From Isoetes taiwanensis (taxonomy: Eukaryota; Streptophyta; Lycopodiopsida; Isoetales; Isoetaceae): 64,000 nucleotides of DNA. The DNA is taken from NCBI GenBank assembly GCA_021234155.1, contig JAJEKV010000011.1, positions 3,223,069 to 3,287,068 of the forward strand, in the 5' to 3' direction. Of this stretch, positions 10,490 to 22,395 are shown piece after piece. The notes under the pieces were generated by a model that worked only from the letters and a program-made list of their open reading frames with translations, did not search any database and was not told the DNA's origin. The position numbers were made by a program, and so were the translations under genes. Numbering within the stretch: position 1 is the first letter of the stretch; each line of letters opens with the position of its first letter.

Positions 10490-11725
10490 GCATCCATGAG
10501 TTTCAATTGCAAACATAAAGCCTATCTATCATAAGACTTTTCAGCTCCTTGGCAACCACAAAATACTTCCAAAACACTGTCTCTTCTGCAACAGGAGGTT
10601 TAAAAGCACACAGGTAGCCATACAACACATAAAGAAATGTTGCAAACATGTAGATCTTGTTAGATATAATTCCCTTTGACAATGGTCATAATCCCTTTCA
10701 ATATGATATTAATGTAATTTTCGATTACTTGCTCATTCTTATCTCTTTCAGAATCCCATTTGTAGCTCATCATTTTCAGTGGGCAGCCTCTCATTAATAC
10801 CTTTGCTTCTTGGATGATGATACACAAACACATAGATGCCTCATTCTGAACACTATCATATTTACAAAAATCTAGAGGATAAAGACAATTTTGCATACCT
10901 GCCTATGGTAACGCAGAAGCAGATACCATTTTTGTGCCTCTCAAGCAGCCATGTTGGATCCAAGCAAGGGCATGCTTCATTTAGATCTAAGTCTACACGT
11001 TGCCTTCTCTTCTACAGATAGAAAAAGGGTCAACAATCAGATTAGTCAATTTATATAGAGCCTAATCAGGGTTAGAGTTCACATATTTACGTTTAAGAGC
11101 TTTAATTGTAAATACTATTCTTCTTGTGAAGACCAGAATATAAGAAAAGATTATTATATCATAGATGTGCAAGGAAAATAAACACATAGGCAAAGATGGA
11201 ATATGAAATTGAACCATTTTGAATGCTGACAAAATTTCTACATTCTTCTACTTGCAAGGGTTATATAACTTATAAATAGGATAGCACAATAGAGTGGGGT
11301 AGCCCTTTTCTGCAAATAGAAAATACAACTTTATCACCATGAGTTTAGGATCCACAATCCACTGGTGCTTTCACTTTATGTTTATGTTTAGGATAATACG
11401 AAGCATGCAACAATGTTCAGATGGTGTATGTTTGCATCATTTCTCATCCATCTTGAATGATTTATTTAACGTGTCAATTGCTATGTGGTGGCGTACTTCT
11501 ATGAAGGATATAAACAGCATATATCAGACTGGTTACTTCAGGCAGCACAATATTACAGCAAAACAACTAATAATTACCTTGCGCCTCTCATCATGGTTGC
11601 AGAGTTGGTTTTGCTGTAGCAGGGGCTTTCAAAAGCAGGTACTTTCCCATACATCACACAAATAAACGTTGCAAAAAGATATGTCTTGTTAGATATCATT
11701 CCCTTTGACAATGGGCTTAATCTAA
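10490..11725 (-). other. Duplicated exon-like segments, unknown gene
   Basis: Two diverged copies of a segment of about 100 bp lie at 10,605-10,700 and 11,630-11,725. They share TTAGATAT-ATTCCCTTTGACAATG and the preceding KIYMFATFLYVLYG / KTYLFATFICVMYG peptide on the minus strand. The first copy continues in frame with VFWKYFVVAKELKSLM. Conservation at the peptide level suggests duplicated exons of a gene whose family I do not recognise. No complete gene model is possible. Confidence 0.35.
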
Positions 11726-14164
11726 TTCAAACACAATTAAAACAAAATGAACAAAGAAGAAATGCGCCTTCCCTAGAGGGCAAATCAATTTGATGTTTAC
11801 ATGGGACAGAGACATGCAAAGAGCAGATGTGAAGATGAAGCAGATGAATGAAGGAATAAAGTTATTTAGCTTCAATATTCTAGGAATTTGTGTACTCACC
11901 AAGCATTTCAGGGAGCATGTGAGTGTCTTGCCGTTAGTTGAAGAGCGAATCTAGAAAGAGGAGACACGTGATGAGTAAAGGTTCTTCTACAACATTAAAT
12001 ATTCGATATCATACACATCAACTGCCTAGAAATTGTGCCTATAAGAGAGATCATCAGATTCTTATGCAATAGTAGCATACAAAAGACTTTGGGAAAGAAA
12101 CATAGCTGGCTGGGCAGCATTCATTCTTGCCACAGGGCTTGGGAAACACATCCAGGCATATAATTATTTGCCAATCTGTAAACTGGTTAGATCAGCAACA
12201 ATTTTTTAGAATTTGATCATGCGCATAACAACTTACCTTGGTCAACAACAGGAAGGTAAACAAACTCTTTGTCAAGCATATTATAAAATTCATCTCAAAG
12301 GAGAAGCACAGCCTAGAATAGATATCAATCGTCACAAATACAGTAAACTTGCAATTCATAAACGTTAGTGGATGCAGCAGGAATACAACCAATAGTTTAT
12401 AAGAATATCTAAAAGGACCCAATATTACCAGAAGAGACATCTATTAGCTTGGAATTGAGGCCTCCCAATCAATCAAGACCTGCAAATACAAAATCTGCAA
12501 TCATACAAAATTGCGACGTGCATGAAAGACCTGCATGAAATCATATAATCATACAAAATGATTAGACCTGCAATCATGACCTGCATGAGACCATGATTGG
12601 AAGCAGTAAGAGCTCTTTGGAGTCATAATATGTCCCCATCAACCATAAGGTGTACAACATCCGGCATGATGTTAGAAAGCTTATGCCCAAGCATATAAAC
12701 AATATGCATTTGCTTTAAAAAGAAAAATCAAATTAGAGAAAAGGAGCTCTAAGATAATGGAACACCCCAACATCTTGCTCTGTTGTTTACTGAACAGGAA
12801 ATTAGAGGAAGGTGCAATAAAGTTGGTTTCTGAAGAAAGCAAAAACATATCACAGTAACGAAGGATAACTTAAATAAAGATAATTGCATAGTAGTAAAAT
12901 GAAACCATCATAGAACTTGTAACATGCACAAAGGACCGTGACTTAATACCTTGAATCAGAAGCCTCTTGATTCTCAGCAGATGCACGTCATTTTTTAAGC
13001 ATCCTGCATTGTAGGTGCAGGATCTCTGCTAATATTTGGGTAGTGGATGCAAAATCTATTTGCTTTGATTTGAATCTCACCTAGTTAAAAACCATTTGCA
13101 GGTGCAGGTCGTTTTTGAATCTGCCCAAGTCAAATTTGAAGTAGCCCAGGTCAAGACCCGTTTCACCAGTTCCTCGTAGATATCCATGATCTGCAGTGTA
13201 GATGCTTGCTATGTTGAGATCCAGAATTGCTAAACATAAAATGGAAAAACATGGCATGTGCAAAATTCTCTGCCATGGCACATCAAAGAAATGGACAAAG
13301 GACAAAGAGCAACACAACATAGAAGATGGCGACATAGCCAAAAAGGTTTCTGAATCTAAGAGCGATTTTTGGATCCTATTACCTAACAATAGGGAAGCAG
13401 TTCCTTAAACAAAAAAGGTAAGATCTATGGCATACTTCGGGAATGATGCATCTGCACCAACAAATCTTGTATTGCATTAAATCTGGTTGAGAGATATTCC
13501 AAAAGCCTGCACAACAAAAAATATAAGGAGAGAGATATTGAAATTGATTGTCAAGTGCATCAGATATCAAGAACAACAACCTTTGCTTCTTCAGCTTATT
13601 GTCGATGCAGTTGTCGTGATGGATCAGCAACAAAAACCCAAACCTACACCGGAGAAGCATTTAAGTTAGATGAGCTCCAAAAATGGTGAAAAAATTGGCA
13701 TGAGAGCTTGCGTGAACATATTCACAAAAAAAGAGAAAGATGGAGCAGTCCTATTGTGAGAGATGGAGCTGGATCCTGGATAAGCAACTCGGAATAAGCT
13801 GGCACCCATAACCTGCTTAAGCGGCCATCCGACCTTTCCAACTGTGAAGAAGCCCCGAATCGTCTAAAAGTGCATTCATGAATTTTGATTATGCAGAGAA
13901 GCCATATGGTCATTGTCCTCATAATGATGACAGGGTAATGCATGCGGGCTTCTGGGTGTGGCATGCCGGAAATCACAGATAAGATTGGAAATCAATGGAA
14001 AAAAATCATAGGAGAAATTTCTACGATTTTTGGAAACCGGTAAAATTTTCCGGCGACCATAAATCTTAAAATCATAGGAAATTGATTAAAAAAAAATTCC
14101 AAAATATTTTTAGTCAAACCGGAAACTTCCAAATTAACAAGATCGATAATTCAAACATAAATGA
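11726..14164. other. Non-coding, AT-rich region
   Basis: No domain-bearing ORF was found. Minus-strand ORFs at 12,192-12,440 and 13,081-13,389 are hydrophobic or low-complexity and unsupported. Repeated short words (CATACAAAATG, GACCTGCATGA) cluster at 12,480-12,600. Confidence 0.35.
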
Positions 14165-14354
14165 CTAGAAATGGAGCCCAGCATTGCTGGACATAGCTAG
14201 GAACTGTCAATAATACATTGGAGCAAATTGTTAAATGAATTCACATTCTTGAAATAACACAATTAAGAGCATTTGACCATATTTCTAGTTCCCCTTCTTT
14301 TTTCCTTTTTCTTTTGCCTTTGCATGCTTCTTTCTTTTTTCTTTTTTCATTTTT

Positions 14355-15419
14355 TTTTTTTTTGAAGAACTGTGTCATCAATATATTAAAAGAATGGTAA
14401 TGTTACAAAGCAAGTGAGGAGGAAGGAGAACTGCCCCAAAGAGACAGCGATACCTCGACACTCCACAACAAACTCACAGAAAAACTGCAACTCTACTGCT
14501 GTACAAACCGACCATCACCATCTACAACACCCAAGAAGTCCCGCCAAATGGCAAACTTCCGCTCTACTACTCCCGGGAACACCAGAAAGCTTTGAAATAG
14601 CTTGTACCTGAGTCGAGGAATCAGAGAGGTTGCAGTCAATCCCCCGAAAGATCCACAACTGCCGCCGCTTCCAAATCAGCCACACCAACCAAGCCACGCA
14701 CAGATGCAAGGTTTGCTGCCGCAAGAGCGGCCAAGCACCAGGATACACATGAAGCAGAATCTGGCTGGCTAGTCAATCTCACCAAACAGAGCCCTAACCC
14801 AATCCTGTGCAGCACGCAAGTGAGGGCATAAAACCAGACAATGCTCCACAGTCTCACGATGAAGGCCACAACAAGGGCAGAGAGGGCTCACACCCGGCCT
14901 AAACCGACTCACAAGGGCATTCACCCTGATACAGCGGTGCACCACCTGCCACAGAAGCACCCTAACCTTCGGTGGGGGAAGTGAGCTCCATGTCCACGTC
15001 CAAACCGAGCGCCATCGAGAACCCGGAAGCTGCAGAGACCACTTGCCTGAAGGGGGCAGTGTGTCATGAATAGCCAGCATCCGGTAAGAAGACCGCACAA
15101 AGCAAGAAGACACAACATCCGGATGAACCTTCCAAACTGCACCACCACATCATCCTGAGGGATTATAGGTATGTGTAGCGGAATACTCCCCGCCACGTGC
15201 TCCCAGATAGCCCGGTCACTGCCCCTCAGGCGAAAGCGAGCTCGAAAGAACTCCCATGAAGCTAGCTGACCACCCCAATACCAATCCTCCAAGGTGAGCA
15301 CAGCAGCTCGCCTCCAACGGGCCTGCGTCCGAGCATGCACAGTGGCAGCCAAGGGCAAGTGCGCAGGGGGTAAAGGAACCCACAAGAAAGGAGAAGAGTC
15401 CCACAAGAAAGGAGAAGAG
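14355..15419 (-). mobile_element. 5'-truncated LINE insertion with target duplication
   Basis: The insertion is flanked by a direct 16-bp repeat, TTCTTTTTTCATTTTT, at 14,339-14,354 and 15,420-15,435. A T run at 14,355-14,363 on the plus strand is the poly(A) tail of a minus-strand element. These are the classical signs of target-primed reverse transcription. Only the 3' end of the LINE is present. A 21-bp sequence, CCCACAAGAAAGGAGAAGAG plus T, is duplicated at the 5' junction (15,379-15,420). The target is the polypyrimidine tract of Helitron 3. Confidence 0.85.
14510..15406 (-). pseudogene. LINE ORF2 C-terminus with zf-RVT domain
   Basis: Minus-strand frames read LTLEDWYWGGQLASWEFFRA and SDRAIWEHV. 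Next come PPPKVRVLLWQVVHRCI, then SPLCPCCG, ETVEHCLVLCPH and a final WLVWLIWKRRQLWIF. The C-P-C-C ... H-C-x4-C-x-H layout with the preceding KVRxxLWxxxH is the zinc-binding tail (zf-RVT) of plant non-LTR reverse transcriptases. The polymerase domain is absent because of 5' truncation. At least two frameshifts separate the pieces, so no protein is made. Confidence 0.85.
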
Positions 15420-15835
15420 TTCTTTTTTCATTTTTCCCTTTCCCCTTTTCCATTTTTCCATTACCTTTTTTCTTTTTCCACTATTCCATTTCTACCATCT
15501 CCCTTTTCCCTTTTTTGTTTTCCCCTTCACCCGCATTCCCTTTTCTCCCATTTTTATTTGCTCTTTCCTTTTCCTTTTTCGATCTTTCTCCATTCTTTTT
15601 CTTTTTTTTTGCTTCCTTTTCCATTTTTCTATTCCCTGCTTTTCCCTTTTTCCTTTTTCTATTTTTCTTTTCCTTTTTGTTCCCCTCCCCTCCCCTCCCC
15701 TCCCCTTCCTATTTTCCTATGTTTATTTTTCCCTCATTCCCTTTTTTCTCCTCCCCATTTCCCTTCCCCTTTTCCTTTACTTTTTTTTCCTTTTTCTTTT
15801 TTTCCCCTCCCCTCTCTTCTCCTCCCCTTCGCTTC
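15420..15835. repeat. Polypyrimidine tract of about 415 bp
   Basis: The plus strand is almost wholly C and T, with words such as CCCTTTTCC, CTCCCCTCCC and TTTTTCC and very few purines. The left remnant of the same tract is at 14,281-14,338, split off by the LINE. Any reading frame here gives only Phe/Ser/Pro/Leu and is not a protein. Mirror symmetry and purity make it a candidate for triplex DNA. Confidence 0.9.
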
Positions 15836-16600
15836 GCTCCCCTTTGCCCACCGCCAACCTGAATTGTTAGACGACATACCGTAAGTTCTGGGTATCTTTG
15901 CCCCACACCCAAATCCGTTGCTTCTTGCCCTATTCCAAAGTGGCTTTTGCCATACTTCCTTGGAGGTGTTAGACCACAGATCCGAAGTGCACCACCAGCC
16001 TTCCAAGCAACAAAACACAGCCTTACTTACATAGATCCTCTGATCTTATCTTCAAAGAAACAAACCCCAAATCATGCTCCCATAGTAGCAGATTTTTGGG
16101 CACAGAAACAGGCCACGAAAAAGCATCCTTACATACAGTACAGACCATCAAAATACTTCTTCAGCGTTGATGTTATGGGATCCTGCAATACTCAGTTCGA
16201 TGGTGTTGATGTTATATTCGAAGCGATGACTGTAAGTAAGCAAATGCTACTCCAAGAAGGACGTTTGCCCTAATCTGGCAAAATGAATATACTGCTTCAC
16301 AACTCAAACGCCATGCCTGAAACACTGTAGAACGAAGAACAAAAAAAGAGCAAAATAGATAATGGAACCGCCTTCAACGGTGGCCTTCAGCATCATATGT
16401 GGATACTGGAGGAGGCGCCCACAGTGCTTGAAGGCATCATAGCCGCCCTCCCGAACCCTGGAACCATCACCCTTTCTCTAATTTTCGATAAGGCAGCATC
16501 GTTGTCGTTTTTGCATTGAATCTCCATTGTCCGTTTGGCAAATCGAGCCCTCACCGTCGGATCTAGGGCATGGTCCATTACAAAACATTATAATATAAGA

Positions 16601-16907
16601 TGAGCTCACACAATGACTTATGATGCTTCCGGTTGCAAAAATGCCAGAACTTGTTTGCATGAAATGCCATACCTAGCTCACTACTAGAACTAAACATCGA
16701 TAGAACAGAGGATATTCTTGCATGCATTTGTAAATCGATCCAGACACACAAAACAAATATCTTGCATGATCAGGTGCCTGCATCAATATGTATAATTATT
16801 TTAAATTGCATAAGAATCTGCACACCTTTCATTGCCATAAATAACTAAAAAGTTCACAGCTCTAATAAATATTTCAACATTCACTAAAGATGAAGGAGAA
16901 GTCTTAC
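16601..16907. other. Flanking DNA right of Helitron 3
   Basis: AT-rich, with no feature seen except that it reads as intron sequence downstream of the exon at 16,908-17,027. Confidence 0.35.
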
Positions 16908-17027
16908 CTTCAACTGCGGTGATGCTATTGTGATTGTGGGCCATTGCATCTTCAAGTAAGTAGCCGCAAAAGCCTGCTGTGAAATCTCGTGTCGAATAAG
17001 GAGCCACCATAGCCAGAGCCTCAAAGG
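16908..17027 (-). CDS. Isolated 120-nt exon of an unknown gene
   Basis: A minus-strand exon is bounded by a plausible acceptor (CGTTTAG) at 17,028 and an excellent donor (AAG then GTAAGAC) at 16,907. It encodes MVAPYSTRDFTAGFCGYLLE and a further 17 residues ending SITAVEG, with no stop. The length is a multiple of three. I do not recognise the protein, and the neighbouring exons were not located. Confidence 0.35.
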
Positions 17028-17286
17028 CTAAACGAAGGAATTAAAATGGGCTCTTAAATGAAAGGGCTTCGTAGAATAAAAGGGCTTTGTTTCGACCATT
17101 GAAAAAAGAACCATCATTCATTTAAATTGGATTTATGTCAGGATTTTGGACCATTTTGGCACTGCAACTTTTTCCCGGGTTAGTAAATTTGCATCGAGAA
17201 TGTGACTTTTTTTTATAACAGCACAACATGATTGCATTAAAAATTAAAAATATTTCACATATGCATGTCGAGTTACATATTGCCAA

Positions 17287-18503
17287 TTACTTCTCAGAAG
17301 TGACCCCTAGAGATATCATAGCTTTCTTCCTCACTTCCACAGGTATTGTAATCCTAGCTGTCTTGCCTGGGATGACCTTTGGGGTCCATGAAAACAAAAT
17401 AGTATCTAACTCAACCCAATCATCCCCTTCAATAGGGTTTCTCTTCCATCTCTTTGTCCAACAGTCTCTATACCTTTCTTCCTCTCGCCACTTTGCATTT
17501 AACCGGTGCTGCCTTTGGACACCACCACTCCACACCGAACTTTGTTCACATTGTGGTCACCCTTCTTTGCAAAACCTCGAGATGGTGTAACCCATCCACA
17601 CGGGGTATATCTCTTTTGCGCCCGGTACTATAAGCGCAAATTGATGGCAAAGCAAGTCATCTTTGGGATCATAATCCTCCAGCCCGAGATATTTAGGCCT
17701 TCCTTTCCTAGGACCAACATAGTGTTTTTCAGCAGCTGGAGGAGCCATCGACTTGCGAATACTACTAACCACATCATCAACTTCCTCAGGTGTTATCAAG
17801 TCTCTCCACCTAGTCTAGGTAGCCATCCATCTTTCAGTTCATCAGAGGATGTGTCTACTTGTCCCAATAATCCATGCACCTGTGTCCAATAATCTATCAA
17901 TGCAAGGTTGGTATTATCGGGGTTATTTTTCCAATACTTGACGTATTCAGAAATGCCGTCCAATGTGCTTTGCAATGAATCCACCTCTGCAAAAGGCTTA
18001 GAGCTTTTGGTTGACCCAATCTTAGGTTTACCATTTTCATCTTCGTGCCATATAGGTACTCCCTCATATGGCCTCCATTTATCATCTGAAGGTCTCATCT
18101 TCCATTGTATTATTGGCTTATTTCCCATGACCCAGAAAGTGTACTGAAGAGGTCTAGATTGACCTTCCATATCTAGAGCATAACCTTCGATAAAATTCTT
18201 CCAATCAGGCACCTCTTGTATGATCAACCCTATAGGAGAAGGTGAAATGCATTCACTAAGAACTTCCATTAGTCTAGGAAGATTGGTCACGTTTGAGATT
18301 TCAACACAAGACTATACTTCCCAAACAATGCATCCACATCCTCATGAGTATGTCCAGGCATTAAGAACCATAAATTCACTCTTTCAAAGACACCAACAAA
18401 TTTGTTAAATAAGATAGGAATGAGAACATATATGTTTTTTATTATTCGGCCCAAAGACAATTGTCAAGTTGGAGGAGGAACCTTGGTGGTAGATCTCGAG
18501 GTT
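17287..18503 (-). pseudogene. DUF7869-like gene, 5' end removed by CACTA insertion
   Basis: The minus strand starts at the CACTA junction with LQLDNC near 18,465. It continues FVGVFERVNLWFLM, then PGHTHEDVDALFGKYS at about 18,360-18,300. LQLDNC and GHTHEDxDxxF are, as I recall, the hallmark of the DUF7869 family, a protein of unknown role that is often repeated in genomes with many transposons. A 164-residue piece (18,290-17,796), an 80-residue piece (17,799-17,557) and an 82-residue piece (17,535-17,287) continue in changing frames, with WKNFIEGY, YVGPRKGRPKYLG and WVELDTILFSW. The N-terminal half would lie beyond the CACTA element. Several frameshifts indicate a pseudogene. Confidence 0.55.
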
Positions 18504-19020
18504 CACTACAAAACCAAAGCCCTCGTTATTTATCGCCTATTACGACGCCCGTATCGCCGCTTGCACGCCGTTGATCGACGCAAAACGCCGATAAACGACG
18601 CCTATTTCGACGTGGGATCGCCGATTAGTTTACCTTTATAAGCGCCGCTATATCGCCAAACGCATGGCGTTTTTAAGTTTAATTCCACTTTGACGCCGCT
18701 CAACGCCGCGCACACGCGGGATCAGCCCACGCGCACCGCCGCTGGGCCACGCTGGGTACGTACCGGGCGCGGGCGATGAGCCGGGTAACGCCGCTCAACG
18801 GTTTTACGTACACGCCATCATGTCCGCCCGCCGCGGCGCTGCCGCCAGAAGCGCTTAACGGGTCGCCACGCAGGAAACGCCGCTCAACGACGCGTCGACG
18901 GTCGCCACCACCGCCGCTGTCGCCGCCCGCCGGGCGGGCGCATATCACGCATTAACGCCGCTCAACGACGCCGCCGACGCGGGCGTCACGCAGACAACGT
19001 CGTTCAACGACGATTAAGGA
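18504..19020 (+). mobile_element. CACTA-type terminus and subterminal repeats
   Basis: CACTACAAAACC begins at 18,504, matching the plant CACTA terminal inverted repeat (CACTACAAGAAAA type), with GTT just outside as a possible 3-bp target duplication. The next 500 bp is very GC-rich and packed with words of the form CGCCGCTCAACG, AACGACGCC and TATCGCCGC in both orientations, as expected of subterminal binding sites for the element's own regulatory protein. A matching right terminus (TTTTGTAGTG) was not found in the window. The element may therefore extend past it, or its right end may be degraded. Confidence 0.6.
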
Positions 19021-19450
19021 ATTTTGATAAAAAAAAAATATTTATTTATTATTATTCAATATTATTTAACGGACAGTTAATATTCATATTCAAAATTAAC
19101 AAATATTTAATATAAATAAATATTTAGTAATATTTATTAATATTAATATTATCAATAATATTAATAGTATTAATAAATATTAAATATGAACAAAATAAAT
19201 CGAGAATAAATATTTAAAAATTTAAAAATTCGAAAAATAGAAACAAATATTGATTAAATTATATTAGTATTCAGTATCATGGTAGATAAGCATTATTGTT
19301 TAATATGTAATTAAATGTTTAATAAATCTAAGAATAAAAAAATAGAATCGAGCATAAAATTAACATAACAAAAAAATCACAAATAATAAGAACAAAGCAT
19401 AAAAAATTTAGATTGAATTCAATTAATATATTTCACAATGTAATTTGCAC
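19021..19450. other. AT-rich segment
   Basis: A very AT-rich stretch with repeated AATATTTA/TTAATATT words. No gene is seen. It is probably internal element DNA or the 3' flank of the minus-strand gene that follows. Confidence 0.5.
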
Positions 19451-19459
19451 ATTACAAAA

Positions 19460-20900
19460 TATATTGAGTCTTTAGTTGTTGCTCTCTTCTTCTTCTTCTT
19501 CATTGGCTTCGTCTTCATTTACCTGCATTATATTGTATCGCAACAATTAGTTCATTGTAGTCACAAATAATTATCTAATGAATGATACACACTTCATCCC
19601 CCCTTTCACGCGCAGTGGCGTACGCGATGGCCGCATGACTGCCTTGTTTGAAGACCCTTTCGCGTTCATCTTTAGCAGCCGGGCGACCAGCAAATGACTT
19701 CTATTGAGAATGAGCACCAAAACTAATGTTAGTGTTCAACTCGAGAACCTACATTATAAACCAAATTTATACTTACAAATAGCTTATCCAGAAAGCCATA
19801 ACCGCCGGACTCGGGCCTCTTATTGGCACTATGGTCTGCCACTTGCTTCGGTTGCACCCTCGCGTCCAAATACTTTTGCCTTTGTTCTAGCTTCCCCTTT
19901 CTTTGATAATATGTTGGCCTTCAAACACTACAATGCAATACAAGGACTTAGTCCACATGGCATCATCTAATTATACGACTCATGGGAGAGATGATGTACT
20001 TGAAATGCCTCATTAGTCAACCAGATAGGCTGTGCCACTTCCTCTATCGAGACTCCTGTAGCTTTGGCAAGAGCTTTCACCGCTTCTTCCGATTACCCTC
20101 GCAAAATATAAATAAAATATGAGTACAATGAGGTTATAATGAAGAACTAAAGAGCCTAATACCGTGGCTTTAACATGTTTACCCCGCTTTGAACAAACCT
20201 CCTCCATGAGATCTCTCCCGACTTGAGCTCGGGATATTCTGCTTCTAAAAGCTCCTTGATCCTCTCTTTTTCCTCATCATAGGCTCCCGAGTTCCATTCA
20301 CCCTTGTGGACGTTATGGCAAACGCTATTTGTGACACTATTAGCCATCTTCCAAAAATTGTCGCCATCTCGGCAGTCTTTGCCGGGCGCGGCAACTTTTG
20401 CTACTACACTCAACATAACGACTAACATATGAATATGTGTTAGTGAACAAAAAAGGGCATAATTCAAGATGAACTCACTCATATTCAAAGAGATGCCTTC
20501 GTGGAGGTGGTGGTGTGTGGTGCACGCATCTTTAAATGAGCTTGAAGAGGAATTGCGCCCACTCCGACGTGGGACGACGGCCGGGCGCCTCCTTCGTGGG
20601 GTTCATTCTCCCGTGCTTTCTCGAAGGGGCCCAAGATTGAATTCTGAAGGAGTGTATGAGCTATGACGCGTGTGGTCATGGGGCCAGACCTCCGCCTACT
20701 TTGTTCAATGTACCGGGCGCCAAGCAATGTCCATTTCTGCGGGCGACATCCCCAATTGCAAGGCATTCCACCTATCTTCGTGGTTATCGCCTCGTTGATA
20801 TCTTGGAGTTCCCGCTCTTCGTCTTCCTGCTGGATGCGAGGTCCTTTTTCCGCCTCTTCGGGCGGTGGTGAGAAGAAGATCCGCCCATAACCACGATTTT
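19460..20900 (-). pseudogene. Multi-exon CACTA accessory-type gene
   Basis: Minus-strand exons can be followed from about 20,890 (PPPEEAEKGPRIQQEDEERE) through 20,766-20,485 (MPCNWGCRPQKWTLLG) and 20,400-20,160 (WKMANSVTNSVCHNVHKGEW, then PELKSGEISWRRF). They continue with 20,110-20,020 (EEAVKALAKATGVSIEEV), 19,930-19,790 (KYLDARVQPKQVADHS, ESGGYGFLDKLF), 19,700-19,600 (KDERERVFKQGSHAAIAYA) and an acidic end, NEEEEEESNN, at 19,462. An acceptor (ATGCAG) precedes the last exon. Position next to the CACTA end and the K-x-ERERVF-x-GSH pattern suggest the TNPA-like second gene of such elements, but I cannot confirm the family. Confidence 0.4.
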
Positions 20901-21384
20901 ACCTAACATTATGCATAGGAAAAGAAGGATGCAACCGCATTTACACGCTACATTTAAAAACATTAGAACGTTAAAAATAAATGGTTAACTTACATTTTAT
21001 CCTAGAAAAAATCCATACCAAATCCACACAATGGTGGAGGTGGCGGTAGGGGCGAAGCTAAACCCGAATCCACCAACTTCAACCGCCTTTTGCAGGTTTA
21101 GGGCTGTCTATAAGGCTACCAAGCCACACGAGAAGTAAAGTTGTGAACAATAGATATGCCATCGTGCCGCATCCCATGGTTGCTGGACATGTGCAAAAAC
21201 TTGCAAGTTATTTATATGGAGTGCGATGAATAACATAGTAGGAAAGCAACAAATGTTAGCAACATGGGAAGTTCATTACAAAACATTGGGATTTGAATAA
21301 TTAAAAGTGTCTTTACATATTTGGTTATTAGACAATTAAAAAAATTTAATACTCTTAAACATGGCAAGATATACAATATTGTAT

Positions 21385-22395
21385 TCATTCTTTGAGTTGT
21401 GACAACAACAATTTTGACATCTCCAAGGCATCCATGCACTTCATGTGTCGTCTTTGTCTCACAACCATAGTAGAAGATATTCCAACACTTTGTAAGGCTT
21501 CAACAACTTCAGAAGCTTTGGGTCGTGATGAGAATACGTCTTCACGTAGGCACATCATTCTTGTTTTTTGCTCCTCCAACTTGTCAAGACGTCGTTGGTA
21601 CATATGGGTTGGATTAATCCATTGGGCATTGTTGTTATTATTAAACCACTCCATTCGTCGTGATAGCTTGCACGAAATCCGGAAGCATCTCATAAATATA
21701 TCCCAATGCATAGACATCATGAATTTCGTGTCCCCATACACCATCATCATCCTTGATTTCTCAAACACGTTTCCTCTAACCATGGATATTTTGCTTGTCC
21801 ATCCGAAAGTAAGTAATGACACTTCAACAAGGGACGACGCTCTTTGGCGTAAAATGAATTGCATTGTCCCAATCACCAATGGCCACCCACACATTTTGGT
21901 ACTCATCATCAAAATGTAATTTGACTCTCTTGCAATTAAGCTTTGTGTGAGTGAAGTGGCCTTTGTGGATCTCAACGACACCTTCTGCTAGGGCAAGAGC
22001 TATCTCTGGAACATACTGATATACAACTCGCATTTTGCTCCTAAGTTCAGCGCCTATGTGTTTGTCAGTTCTTCTTGGCGCTCTAGCAATTGCATTTGAC
22101 CATCTTCTAAAACGTGACAAGTTATTAGGTAAATAGTCAAACAAGTGTGCAAGTGTCTCTCCATTCATGAAAGGTAGAATCACCATTGGCCCTATGGTAT
22201 CCCCACTAGAGCTAGCAACTTCATATGCAAGTCCAATGGATGTAGCCAAAGCAGGATGCGGGCTCTTGAAGCGTATGTATCTTTGAGCCATCTCATACGC
22301 GTCTCGCCTCTATCTTTGCCCTTGAAACCCCATCCAATTGTATAGCTCATCATCTTGGAAGTGTTGTGTTCCGCTGATCTTGATTTGATACGCAT
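21385..22395 (-). pseudogene. Pseudokinase-like protein, C-lobe
   Basis: Minus-strand frames read PHPALATSIGLAYEVAS, VILPFMNGETLAHLFDYLP and IALALAEGVVEIHKGHFTHT. KLNCKRVKLHFDDEYQNVW, IGDWDNA, DVYALGYIYEMLPDF and RPKASEVVEALQ follow. The order fits protein-kinase subdomains V to XI: the helix before the catalytic loop, the loop itself (HTKLNCKRVKL where HRDLKxxN is usual), the magnesium loop (GDWD where DFG is usual), the DVYxxG anchor and the RPxxxEV end. The catalytic aspartate and the DFG motif are changed, so activity is unlikely even in the ancestor. One frameshift near 21,830 separates the activation loop. Upstream exons at 22,674-22,954 and 25.2-26.3 kb probably belong to the same gene. 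Confidence 0.6.

Larger units (their letters stand above)
14165..16600 (-). mobile_element. Non-autonomous Helitron 3 with nested LINE
   Basis: The minus-strand 3' end has the hairpin GTCCAGCAATGCTGGGC (14,192-14,176), a 7-nt spacer and CTAG (14,168-14,165), flanked by T. The 5' end is TCTTATATTATAATG with its first base at 16,600, preceded by A. Both flanks therefore satisfy insertion between A and T. The length is 2,436 bp, of which about 1,065 bp is a later LINE insertion. The 5' end shares the TCTTATATTATA start and the AGATC-GACGGT word with Helitron 1, which marks them as one family. No replication protein is encoded. Confidence 0.75.

Noticed and set aside
15294-15884. 196-codon Phe/Ser/Pro-rich frame
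   Set aside because: It runs from the LINE junction through the polypyrimidine tract, and its composition is dictated by C and T alone.
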